Positions 1 to 6,619 of a stretch of DNA of 13,210 nucleotides are shown here, in pieces (position 1 is the stretch's first letter; each line of letters starts with the position of its first letter). Both the position numbers and the translations under genes were made by a program. This DNA comes from JBMNNS01 sp050942625. Its GTDB lineage: Bacteria > Bacillota > Dethiobacteria > DTU022 > UBA8154. The notes under the pieces are model-generated. The model was given only the letters and a program-made list of their open reading frames with translations. It searched no databases and was not told the origin of the DNA. Location of the stretch: contig JBMNNS010000045.1 of assembly GCA_050942625.1 (NCBI GenBank), positions 1 through 13,210 of the forward strand, in the 5' to 3' direction.

Positions 1-935
1 CCAAACATGGCGGAAACAGGGTTACCGGAAAGCCCGTAGATAGGCTTACCTTTACTCATGCCGTAAATAAGGGGTTTACCAGGACGCATGGATATACCAT
101 GGAATAAGGATCCTTCCCCAGGCAGTTGGTCAATAACGCTGACCGTTACATCTCTCGTTCCTACAGAACTACCACCAGAAATAATAATAAGATCTGCTTC
201 TTCAAGAGACTGGAGCAAAGCAGCTTTTAACTTTTCTTTTTCATCAGATATTATACCCATGTAGCGAGGATAACCACCAGTTTTTTGAACCTGGGCAGAG
301 AGCATAGGGCCATTAATGTCCCTTATCTGGGCAGGTCCAGGGGTTTCCCCGGGGGAAACAAGCTCATCACCGGTGGAAAAAATACAAACCCTGGGTCTTT
401 TATAAACCTTAATATGAAGGAAACCCAACGCGGCTAAAATGGCAACCTCTTGCGGACGTATAACCCGGCCAGCATTTACTACGGGGTCGCCTTTTTTAAA
501 ATCTTCCCCGGCCTGGATTATATTTTCAAAAGGAGCCACCGGGCGGTAAATAGCCAGCTGCCTTCCCAAAACTTCGCTGTATTCAATCATTGAAACACTG
601 TCGCTTGCAGGGGGAAGCATCCCCCCGGTTGGGATAGCCATAGCTTCGCCCGGTCCAATGCTCATAGTGGGCTTTTTTCCCATAAATATCTCATCTTTTA
701 GAACCAAAAGGGCCGGGATTTCTTCCGAAGCACCAAAAGTATCGGCACTTCTAACAGCAAAACCATCCATAGTCGCTCGTGAAAAAGCAGGAACCTCCTC
801 AGGGGTTTTAAGTTCCTCCCCTGCAACCCGACCCAGGGCCTCCTTGACTGGGATTTCCTCAACATCCATTGTTTTATTTTTTAAGGATCTAAGCACACAG
901 TTTTGTGCTTCCCTTACACTAAGCACTGTTAACAA
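1..935 (-). CDS. moeA: Molybdopterin molybdenumtransferase MoeA (3' end outside window)
   Basis: MoeA inserts molybdate into adenylylated molybdopterin in the cytoplasm, the last step of molybdenum cofactor synthesis. About 311 codons are visible, reading from the N-terminal 'LSVREAQN' segment through 'RATMDGFAVR', 'PTGGMLP', 'STGDELV', 'RDINGPML' and the 'SGGSSVGTRD' signature to 'GLSGNPVSAMF' at the window edge. This order is diagnostic of the MoeA family; the usual length is about 400 residues, so the C-terminal domain IV is cut off. No ATG fits the start: an in-frame TGA lies just upstream, leaving TTG at 935 (preceded by GGGAG) or GTG at 926. TTG is chosen for its Shine-Dalgarno site. 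The gene follows the 59-residue small ORF by 28 bp and probably shares its promoter. Identification is firm; whether the organism loads Mo or W cannot be seen. Confidence 0.95.
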   Translation of the reverse strand, partial: MLTVLSVREAQNCVLRSLKNKTMDVEEIPVKEALGRVAGEELKTPEEVPAFSRATMDGFAVRSADTFGASEEIPALLVLKDEIFMGKKPTMSIGPGEAMAIPTGGMLPPASDSVSMIEYSEVLGRQLAIYRPVAPFENIIQAGEDFKKGDPVVNAGRVIRPQEVAILAALGFLHIKVYKRPRVCIFSTGDELVSPGETPGPAQIRDINGPMLSAQVQKTGGYPRYMGIISDEKEKLKAALLQSLEEADLIIISGGSSVGTRDVTVSVIDQLPGEGSLFHGISMRPGKPLIYGMSKGKPIYGLSGNPVSAMF

Positions 936-963
936 TTTAGTGGTTCACTCCCATGATTAGGTA

Positions 964-1143
964 CTAAAAACAACCAATCTGGCAGTTTATGATCTTAATT
1001 TTGAGTTCATTACAGAGTTTGCCCACCTCTGCAGCAGACAAACCAAAATCCCTGGCAACCTTGAAGACCATAACACAGGGTATTTTCATTTCCGGGGCAG
1101 TTTCCAACAATCTGTCTTTTACTTCCTGCAGATCGTTTTTCAT
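964..1143 (-). CDS. 59-residue conserved-looking small protein upstream of moeA
   Basis: This short gene starts at ATG 1143 and ends in TAG, giving 59 residues. A near-perfect Shine-Dalgarno site (AGGAGGA, 1153-1159) and a good promoter (1234-1262) precede it, which argues strongly that it is translated. The protein is soluble, with no membrane segment. The middle, 'VFKVARDFGLSAAEVGKLCN', looks like a helix-turn-helix-type helical pair, and the end reads 'IKIINCQIGCF', a C-x3-C motif at the very C-terminus; two more cysteines lie at residues 23 and 44. I do not recognise a characterised family with certainty. Position directly before moeA, 28 bp apart on the same strand, suggests a role connected to molybdopterin or molybdate/tungstate use, for example a small DNA- or metal-binding protein. 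That role is inference. Confidence 0.8.
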   Translation of the reverse strand: MKNDLQEVKDRLLETAPEMKIPCVMVFKVARDFGLSAAEVGKLCNELKIKIINCQIGCF

Positions 1144-1152
1144 CAGAGTTTT

Positions 1153-1159
1153 TCCTCCT
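1153..1159 (-). promoter_or_regulatory. Strong ribosome binding site of the small ORF
   Basis: AGGAGGA on the minus strand, 9 bases before the ATG at 1143. It is the main evidence that this very short ORF is real. Confidence 0.8.
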
Positions 1160-1233
1160 TTTGCTTAAAAATAATAATTATTGTAGAAAAAAGGCGAAAC
1201 TTGTTTTTTTAATGTATGCTATTTTTGATTTAA

Positions 1234-1262
1234 AATGTATAACGAGATCCCACACTTGTCAA
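1234..1262 (-). promoter_or_regulatory. Sigma-A type promoter of the small ORF-moeA unit
   Basis: On the minus strand a perfect -35 box TTGACA (1257-1262) is separated by exactly 17 bp from TACATT (1234-1239, 4 of 6 matches to TATAAT). The start point would be near 1227, giving a leader of about 83 bases before the ATG at 1143. An inverted repeat AATTAC/GTAATT (1261-1266 and 1275-1280) touches the -35 box and could be an operator. Confidence 0.65.
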
Positions 1263-1291
1263 TTACATTTGTCCGTAATTCCGTATTGCAA

Positions 1292-3112
1292 TCAAACAAG
1301 GTTAACAAGCTTTATCATGTCTTCCTTGTGATCATAATACACCTTAACCATTTCTCTGGTAGCGTCAAATTTATAAGCACGTTTTCCAAAATAAAGCACC
1401 AGGTTTTCATAAACTTTGCGAAACCGGGCTTCAGAGTCCGCAGATAAATGGATTTCACCCTGCTTCATTTGCAAACCTGGGGAACCAGCTTCCCCGATGA
1501 AAATATTTTTTTGAGCCCTTATTTCTCCCCCACGGAAAACCCCCGTGATGTTAACAGAGTCTGATGTTTTAAAGTGAGAGTTATAGGAGCCAGTGCCGGT
1601 AATGGATATAGGCCCGCTTGTTTCAATAATACTGTTTTGCACGTAGGAAACAAGAACATCTCCCCTAATATCCTCCTTGTTTTCTACTAAGGACCGGGCA
1701 GAAGATATTTTTCGTACAACCTCTTCCAACTGCTGCTCGTTCTTAATCTTTTTGAATTCCTCCAGGAAATATCCATTTACTTCGTTGATAATGTCTAATA
1801 GTTGGGCCGGCACAGGAACAACAGCTTCTTTAGCTGATTGCTGAAGGGTTTCAATCAAATTCAGCAGGCCTCCATGTTTTTGCTCTACCAAAAGTTTTAT
1901 CAGTTGGCCAGTTTGATCTGCATGAATTTTCTTTCCCCTTTTGGATAATGTTTCTTGTAGTTGTTTAAAACTTTGTTTTAGAACTTCAAACGATTTTTCT
2001 ATTTCTTGCAATAGTGGCAGCATATTGTCGTATATGTTTTTTAACCCTCCCGCAATGACATGCGAGTTGATTAGGTTATTAAAAAAAATTGCACTATTGC
2101 CGGCAATAATCCTGGCTCCTGCCGTATTCCCCTGGACCTCCAAATTCCCCTGACTTTCCACCGTCATCCCCTCTACTATATTTCCGGTGATCTTTAAATC
2201 ACCATTAAAACGGATATTTCCGCTTTTTAGGTCAACATCATCAGTATGAATATAGAGGGGCAAAACAGAAAATTTTTTGGGGCGCATCCCCTCTACTACC
2301 GGCCTGCCGGCTCTCATAGCAAAAACCAGGGTCCCATTCTTGTCCAGTTCGCATCCATCTTTGCATTTAATCATAGCCCCTTTAACGACAGGCGGTTGAA
2401 TTGGATCCCCGGTCACCAGGCAACCGGGTTCACCAAGCACGGGGGGGTGAATTATAGCAATTTTATCCCCCTTTTCCACAAATGGAATACGTACTTTTTC
2501 CTTGTAATCAACCCTGGAAAGTTCATCCCCATCACTGAAAGGAACAGTAATTTCGGGTTCAAATAAAAGCTCTACATATCCGTCCCGTCCTTTTTTAGCT
2601 TCTTTGCCCCTGGCAACTTCATGCCAGGTCCCATCTGCTTCTTTCACAACTTTTTCCAGAACTGCATAATCAATACCAAAAATAACGCCCTTATTGCTTA
2701 ATGCCTGCCGGGCCTCTGCAAGCGTTATTTTATTTTCATATATTTTTTCTTCTTCATAAGCAAATTTATTTTCATGTTGCCTCGGCATGTCCTTAAGTTT
2801 TCTTTTTATTGTTAGATGGGGCATTACCTTTATCTTTGCAGAAAATTTCTTTGCGCCTAATTCAACCTCGATTTTGCCCGGGATCTCCTCTACCCGGGGT
2901 ATGACCTCTATTTTATCCGCAGCAAACACTTTCTGTGGCTTATTTATTTCTATATTGTTTACTTTAATGCTTAAAAAAGGATCAGGCAATATAACTGCGG
3001 GAAAACCATTTCCAACGGGATCATAAATTTTCACGCAACCATCCTTGACTTCAAAGGCACCATCCTGATTATTTTTGGAGTTTTCCGCACTGGGGACTCC
3101 CCCCTTTTGCAT
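1292..3112 (-). CDS. FapA family (DUF342) protein
   Basis: A 606-residue protein of the FapA/DUF342 family. The family is widespread in Clostridia and other bacteria; it was named for flagellar assembly, but its biochemical role is poorly known. Visible parts: a divergent N-terminal 100 residues rich in beta strands; a charged linker; the typical DUF342 N-domain from about residue 140 ('GIDYAVLEKVV') through 'FVEKGDKIAIIHPP' and 'GEPGCLVTGDPI'; a parallel beta-helix region around 290-350 with repeating 'GNI/GDL/GNL' turns; a coiled coil at about 360-480; and a second beta-helix stretch at about 485-560. There is no signal peptide or membrane segment. ATG 3112 follows a G-rich Shine-Dalgarno run. 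No flagellar gene is adjacent, so a flagellar role is not supported here. It lies downstream of the oxidoreductase operon's terminator and is probably transcribed separately. Confidence 0.88.
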   Translation of the reverse strand: MQKGGVPSAENSKNNQDGAFEVKDGCVKIYDPVGNGFPAVILPDPFLSIKVNNIEINKPQKVFAADKIEVIPRVEEIPGKIEVELGAKKFSAKIKVMPHLTIKRKLKDMPRQHENKFAYEEEKIYENKITLAEARQALSNKGVIFGIDYAVLEKVVKEADGTWHEVARGKEAKKGRDGYVELLFEPEITVPFSDGDELSRVDYKEKVRIPFVEKGDKIAIIHPPVLGEPGCLVTGDPIQPPVVKGAMIKCKDGCELDKNGTLVFAMRAGRPVVEGMRPKKFSVLPLYIHTDDVDLKSGNIRFNGDLKITGNIVEGMTVESQGNLEVQGNTAGARIIAGNSAIFFNNLINSHVIAGGLKNIYDNMLPLLQEIEKSFEVLKQSFKQLQETLSKRGKKIHADQTGQLIKLLVEQKHGGLLNLIETLQQSAKEAVVPVPAQLLDIINEVNGYFLEEFKKIKNEQQLEEVVRKISSARSLVENKEDIRGDVLVSYVQNSIIETSGPISITGTGSYNSHFKTSDSVNITGVFRGGEIRAQKNIFIGEAGSPGLQMKQGEIHLSADSEARFRKVYENLVLYFGKRAYKFDATREMVKVYYDHKEDMIKLVNLV

Positions 3113-3125
3113 AATTGCCCCCCCT

Positions 3126-3147
3126 TTATTAAATGTTTATTAAATGT
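3126..3147. repeat. Tandem 11-bp AT-rich repeat before the FapA gene
   Basis: Two exact adjacent copies of TTATTAAATGT (3126-3136 and 3137-3147), directly upstream of the G-rich Shine-Dalgarno of the FapA gene. They may form part of its promoter or be simple AT-rich spacer; no clear -35/-10 pair stands out. Confidence 0.6.
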
Positions 3148-3166
3148 TAAAAATATTAAAAACCAA

Positions 3167-3204
3167 AGGCCGGTTCCACACTCTAGGCTTAGCCATACCG
3201 GCCT
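3167..3204 (-). terminator. Terminator of the 2-oxoacid oxidoreductase operon
   Basis: Eight-base arms AGGCCGGT (3167-3174) and ACCGGCCT (3197-3204) form a perfect stem around a 22-base loop that itself contains a GGCT/AGCC mini-palindrome. Read on the minus strand the hairpin begins 12 bases after the regulator's stop codon and is followed by a T-rich stretch (TTTGGTTTTTAATATTTTT). The layout fits intrinsic termination after the XRE-cupin gene; the long loop makes it less than ideal. Confidence 0.6.
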
Positions 3205-3215
3205 AAATAAAAGAT

Positions 3216-3800
3216 TTACCCTTGTGTATAGATAACAGCCACAATTTTTGTCTCCAAACCTTCGCTACACTGGACCCGATGGGGTATCAGGGAGTTAAAA
3301 TATATGGAATCTCCCGCTTCTAAAATGTCCGTGTGATCACCAAGGGTGATTTCCATTTTTCCTTCAAGCACAAAAATAAATTCCTCTCCCTCATGGCTAT
3401 AGGCATGCCTGTTTTTGACCGTAGCAGGCTCAAGGGAAACTAAAAAAGGCTCCATGTGACGATTTTTTTGTTCATAGGCAAGGGACTCATAAGAATAACC
3501 ATAGTTAACTCCCTGCTTGGAAGCCACCCTGGAAATAGGGCGCCTTTCATTCCGTCTGACGATGGTAAAGTCAACATCACTAGATGAGCCAAAAAAATAT
3601 CCCATTTCTACCCCCAGGGCTCCGGCTATTTTACCCAGAGAGCTTAAGGGTGGTGAAATTAGATGGTTTTCCATCTGGGAAAGTAAGGCAGTCGAAAAGC
3701 CAGTCAGTTCCGCTAACTTCGGCAAGTCGATATTTTTGTCCAGCCGTAATTTTTTAATTTTTTCCCCAATATTAATTTCTACTTTTTCGTTATGTGGCAA
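3216..3800 (-). CDS. XRE-cupin transcriptional regulator
   Basis: A DNA-binding regulator with two domains: an XRE/Cro-type helix-turn-helix ('GEKIKKLRLDKNIDLPKLAE', then 'LTGFSTALLSQMENHLISP') in the first 70 residues and a C-terminal cupin_2 barrel ('SHEGEEFIFVLEGKMEITLG', then 'GDSIYF' and 'PHRVQC'), which in relatives senses a small ligand. The frame is open to TTG 3821, but the better start is TTG 3800: a GAGGGGGAGG Shine-Dalgarno (3810-3819) stands 9 bases before it, whereas nothing precedes TTG 3821. That gives 194 residues and an 11-bp overlap with the gamma-subunit gene, so the two are translationally coupled. As last gene of the operon, ahead of the terminator, it is likely its autoregulator, perhaps responding to a 2-oxoacid or acyl-CoA metabolite; this is inference. 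Family assignment is sure. Confidence 0.92.
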   Translation of the reverse strand: MPHNEKVEINIGEKIKKLRLDKNIDLPKLAELTGFSTALLSQMENHLISPPLSSLGKIAGALGVEMGYFFGSSSDVDFTIVRRNERRPISRVASKQGVNYGYSYESLAYEQKNRHMEPFLVSLEPATVKNRHAYSHEGEEFIFVLEGKMEITLGDHTDILEAGDSIYFNSLIPHRVQCSEGLETKIVAVIYTQG

Positions 3801-4356
3801 AATCGCCAGCCTCCCCCTCAAAAAAACTTTTGCCGCTGTGCAGAGCTCTCATCATTACTGGAATAAGCTTTTGTTTTTTCCCTTCAAAAAAATGATGTAA
3901 GGATTCTTCTATTTTTTCCAGTCTCACAACACCGCTATGTGATAAAAAAGCCCCCAGTATCACCATATTGGCCATTTTACGTTCCCCAACCTCCCTGTAA
4001 GCAATATCGCTGGCGGGAAGCGCTAATATTTTAACATCATCCCTTGTAATGAGGGTCTCATCTACAAAAGAGGTATTTACGGCCAGCAAACCCCCAATTT
4101 TCACCTTGGGTTGGAATTTCTGTAGTGCTGGTTTGCTCATTGCAATAAGTCCCTGGGGTTCGTCGGCAAGAGGAGAACCTATTTTTTTAGAAGAGATCAC
4201 CACTGTACAATTTGCGGCACCACCCCTCATCTCCACCCCATAGGAAGGCATCCAGGTAACGTGTTTTTTATCAAGCATGGCTGCATAAGCTAAAATTTCT
4301 CCCATCAGCAACACACCCTGGCCGCCAAAACCCGAAAGGGTAACATCAAAATACAT
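3790..4356 (-). CDS. korC: 2-oxoacid:ferredoxin oxidoreductase, gamma subunit
   Basis: Gamma subunit of a four-subunit 2-oxoacid:ferredoxin oxidoreductase, the cytoplasmic CoA-dependent enzyme that oxidatively decarboxylates 2-oxoacids to acyl-CoA and reduces ferredoxin. The family hallmark 'GFGGQGV' lies near the N-terminus, followed by 'PSYGVEMRGGAANCTVVIS' and 'NMVILGAFL', all typical of the POR gamma domain. With ATG 4356 the protein has 188 residues, normal for a separate gamma subunit. This ATG has an AGAGGTGG Shine-Dalgarno; an in-frame GTG at 4380 would add eight residues 'MKRERGGK' that encode that ribosome site, so it is unlikely. The gene follows the beta subunit by about 32 bp and overlaps the regulator by 11 bp. 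Substrate range (branched-chain, 2-oxoglutarate, other) cannot be settled from this subunit. Confidence 0.92.
   Translation of the reverse strand: MYFDVTLSGFGGQGVLLMGEILAYAAMLDKKHVTWMPSYGVEMRGGAANCTVVISSKKIGSPLADEPQGLIAMSKPALQKFQPKVKIGGLLAVNTSFVDETLITRDDVKILALPASDIAYREVGERKMANMVILGAFLSHSGVVRLEKIEESLHHFFEGKKQKLIPVMMRALHSGKSFFEGEAGDFAT
3810..3819 (-). promoter_or_regulatory. Ribosome binding site deciding the regulator start
   Basis: GAGGGGGAGG on the minus strand, inside the end of the gamma-subunit gene and 9 bases before TTG 3800. It favours the internal TTG over the upstream TTG at 3821. Confidence 0.6.
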
Positions 4357-4388
4357 TTTTCCACCTCTTTCCCTTTTCACTTCTTTCC

Positions 4389-5141
4389 CTACAGGTAATC
4401 AGGGGTCTTTCTTTCCTTAAAGATCCCTGGCGAATAATAAGGAAGAACTTCTTCTTCTATTCTCTCCACGCTTTGCTGGGGGGAAAGGCGCCAGTTGGTC
4501 GGACATGCTGAAATAAATTCTACAAAAGAAAAGCCCATGTTCTTGATCTGCATTTCAAAAGCCTTCATGACGGCCTTCCTTGCCTTTTTAACCTGGGCGG
4601 CAGTATGGACGGTCACCCTGGCTGCAAAAGCAACACCTTCAAGCGTTGCCAGCATTTCCGGCATCCGTACAGGGTAACCATCAGTCTGAAAATCCCTGCC
4701 GTAAGGGGAGGTAGTTGTTTGCTGACCCAGGAGGGTCGTTGGAGCCATCTGCCCGCCGGTCATACCATAAATATTGTTGTTCACAAAAATTACCGTAATA
4801 TTTTCTCCTCTGTTGGCGGCATGAACCACTTCCGACATACCAATAGCACAGAGATCCCCATCCCCCTGGTAAGTAAAGGTTATATTTTGAGGTTGGACCC
4901 TTTTTATTCCTGTTGCCACCGCAGGTGCCCGGCCATGGGGGGCTTCGCAAACGTCAACATCTATATAATTGTACATAAAAACGCAGCAGCCTACCCCGAC
5001 AACACCAACCGTTTTTTCCCTTATTTGATAAAAGTCAATTGCTTCACATATTAAGCGGTGGACTATACCATGATGGCAACCGGGGCAAAAATGAAAGGTA
5101 TTCTCTATTAAGGATGCAGGCTTAGTAAACACTTTCTGCAA
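4389..5141 (-). CDS. korB: 2-oxoacid:ferredoxin oxidoreductase, beta subunit (TPP-binding)
   Basis: The thiamine-diphosphate-binding beta subunit, 250 residues, the usual size for KorB/VorA-type proteins. The TPP/Mg site is seen as 'GDGDLCAIGMSE' (about residues 93-104) with 'NNNIYGMTGGQMAPTT' (121-136). Cysteines at 19, 22 ('FCPGCHHG') and 52-53 ('GVGCC') match those found in beta subunits of this family; some relatives use a cysteine set here to hold a [4Fe-4S] cluster, though I cannot confirm a complete ligand set. The start is a TTG at 5141, within the alpha gene's last codons (20-bp overlap), behind an AGGGGAT ribosome site; GTG 5132 is an alternative. The overlap implies coupled translation and fixed stoichiometry with the alpha subunit. 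Confidence 0.93.
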   Translation of the reverse strand: MQKVFTKPASLIENTFHFCPGCHHGIVHRLICEAIDFYQIREKTVGVVGVGCCVFMYNYIDVDVCEAPHGRAPAVATGIKRVQPQNITFTYQGDGDLCAIGMSEVVHAANRGENITVIFVNNNIYGMTGGQMAPTTLLGQQTTTSPYGRDFQTDGYPVRMPEMLATLEGVAFAARVTVHTAAQVKKARKAVMKAFEMQIKNMGFSFVEFISACPTNWRLSPQQSVERIEEEVLPYYSPGIFKERKTPDYL

Positions 5142-6201
5142 CTTTATCCCCTGCCTTCAGAAATAGTCTAATTTCATTATATATTTGTTGGGGAGTTGGG
5201 ATCCCCCCACCAGGACGAGCCAGCAATTTTGCCTGGCACCCTGGATCGATCGCCAACCTGACATCATCCCACATTTGTCCAGTATTCATTTCTACCACTA
5301 ACACCTTTGCAGCTTTTTTAGAAATATCCCTAATAATATCGTAGGGATAGGGGAAAAGCGTTATCGGCCTAACATACCCTGCCCGGATACCATCTGCCCG
5401 AGCCATCTCTACTGCTGACTGAACCATACGGGAACAGGAACCAAAGGAAACTAAAAATATTTCCATATTTTCTTCGATATTGATCTCTGCTAAAACTTCT
5501 TCCTTCTGCAACCGTTGGTATTTTTCAAAAAGGTGCCAGTTGTGTTCTTCCATTTCCCCGTCACCAAGGTACAGAGATTTAATAAGCTGAGCTTTTCTTC
5601 CCTTTGCACCCTTTAACGACCAGGGCCTGGGAGGAATATCTACCGGCGGAGAAGACAATAAAACAGGTTCTTTCATCTGCCCCAAAATGGCATCGCCCAG
5701 TATCATGGCCGGGTTTCGGTATTTGTCGGAAAGTTCAAAAGCCTTGATCGTTAGATCATACATTTCCTGTACAGAGTTTGGTGCCAAAACAATTAAGCGG
5801 TAATCACCATGTCCACCACCCCTGGTAGCCTGCCAGTAATCTCCCTGGGAAGCCGCTATCCCTCCCAGTCCCGGCCCAATTCGGGTAATATTTACGATCA
5901 GACCCGGTAGCTCTGAGCCAGACATATAGGAGATCCCCTCCTGCATCAAGGAAATGCCTGGACCCGATGAAGAAGTCATGGCTCTTGCCCCGGCAGCCGA
6001 AGCACCCAAGAGCATGTTAATGGAAGCTACTTCACTTTCAGCCTGTATAAAAACTCCGCCCTTTTTAGGCAACTTTTCGGAAAGGTATTCTGGGATATCG
6101 TTTTGTGGAGTAATAGGATAACCAAAATAATAACGGCATCCGGCCGCCAGAGCCCCTTCGGCCAGCGCTACATTCCCTTTTAACATCTTATATTCCATCA
6201 T
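5122..6201 (-). CDS. vorB: 2-oxoacid:ferredoxin oxidoreductase, alpha subunit (VorB/KorA type)
   Basis: Alpha subunit, 359 residues, carrying the pyrimidine-binding and C-terminal transketolase-like domains. The N-terminal 'GCRYYFGYPITPQNDIPEYL' and 'IQAESEVASINM', then 'MTSSSGPGISLMQEGISYM', 'SQGDYWQATRGGGHGDYRL' and 'YRNPAMILGDAILGQM' are very close to proteins annotated as 3-methyl-2-oxobutanoate dehydrogenase subunit VorB. This favours branched-chain 2-oxoacids as substrate, but the same group includes 2-oxoglutarate enzymes, so the symbol is a best guess between vorB and korA. The C-terminal domain appears from about residue 245 ('IFLVSFGSCSRM', 'RPITLFPYP'). The start is the first of two adjacent ATGs and overlaps the ferredoxin gene's TGA (ATGA), indicating translational coupling; a G8-containing Shine-Dalgarno precedes it. 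Confidence 0.93.
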   Translation of the reverse strand: MMEYKMLKGNVALAEGALAAGCRYYFGYPITPQNDIPEYLSEKLPKKGGVFIQAESEVASINMLLGASAAGARAMTSSSGPGISLMQEGISYMSGSELPGLIVNITRIGPGLGGIAASQGDYWQATRGGGHGDYRLIVLAPNSVQEMYDLTIKAFELSDKYRNPAMILGDAILGQMKEPVLLSSPPVDIPPRPWSLKGAKGRKAQLIKSLYLGDGEMEEHNWHLFEKYQRLQKEEVLAEINIEENMEIFLVSFGSCSRMVQSAVEMARADGIRAGYVRPITLFPYPYDIIRDISKKAAKVLVVEMNTGQMWDDVRLAIDPGCQAKLLARPGGGIPTPQQIYNEIRLFLKAGDKVAESVY

Positions 6202-6428
6202 CTGCTATTTCCCCCCCCTTTTTCGCGGTAAACCTCGATCAACACGTCAGGACAAACCTCGGCACAGAGCGCACACCCGCTGCAGGGATTGTCCGGGTTG
6301 TTGGTAAATATAACCGGGTTATAACCCATTGCATTGATAACGCCCTCGTCTACCTGGATAAGCCCCCTTGGACAAGATAAAACACAGTACCGGCACCCTT
6401 TACAGCCTTCCTCCTTAATAACAATCAT
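6198..6428 (-). CDS. korD: 2-oxoacid:ferredoxin oxidoreductase, ferredoxin-like delta subunit
   Basis: A 76-residue protein with two classical [4Fe-4S] motifs: C9-x2-C12-x2-C15-x3-C19-P and C49-x2-C52-x2-C55-x3-C59-P. It is the electron-transfer (delta) subunit of the complex, passing electrons from the TPP site to free ferredoxin. ATG 6428 follows AAGGAGGG at about 10 bases. As first gene after the promoter it opens the operon, and its TGA overlaps the alpha subunit's ATG by four bases. The last codons contain a run of eight G, which doubles as the ribosome site for the next gene. Family and role are clear from motif and position. Confidence 0.93.
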   Translation of the reverse strand: MIVIKEEGCKGCRYCVLSCPRGLIQVDEGVINAMGYNPVIFTNNPDNPCSGCALCAEVCPDVLIEVYREKGGGNSR

Positions 6429-6521
6429 GCTCGAAAAACCCTCCTTGCTGCTACCTGCTATGCCTTAGGTCTAGTTAGTTCTGGGATTCCTCTCCGTGAA
6501 GGGATATTTTCTAAAACCATG

Positions 6522-6570
6522 TTTGTCTATCAAGGGAAAATTATATCATTCTTGGGATTGTTTTGTCTAT
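6522..6570. repeat. Direct repeats ATAGACAAA bracketing the operon promoter
   Basis: Two exact 9-base copies (6562-6570 and 6522-6530, read ATAGACAAA on the minus strand) lie exactly 40 bp apart, about four helical turns. One covers the -35 box and the other lies just downstream of the -10 box, around or just after the expected start point. This placement fits a repressor site. The XRE-cupin protein at the operon's end is the natural candidate to bind it, but no binding is shown. Confidence 0.5.
6540..6569 (-). promoter_or_regulatory. Promoter of the 2-oxoacid oxidoreductase operon
   Basis: On the minus strand TAGACA (6564-6569, 5 of 6 to TTGACA) is followed after 18 bp by a perfect TATAAT (6540-6545). 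The start point would be near 6533, giving a leader of about 105 bases before korD. It is the only good promoter between the TupA-like region and korD. Confidence 0.7.
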
Positions 6571-6619
6571 AGCAGGCAAAAGCTGCAACACCTAAAAATG
6601 GGCCAGTATACGGGGATAG

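Noticed and set aside
1144..1291. Molybdenum-cofactor riboswitch upstream of the moeA unit
   Set aside because: The leader after the promoter is only about 83 bases, AT-rich and without the multi-stem structure expected of that riboswitch.
4605..5054. A 149-codon plus-strand ORF opposite the beta subunit gene
   Set aside because: It is antisense to a fully conserved TPP-binding subunit, shows no domain and has no ribosome site context. It is a shadow of korB.
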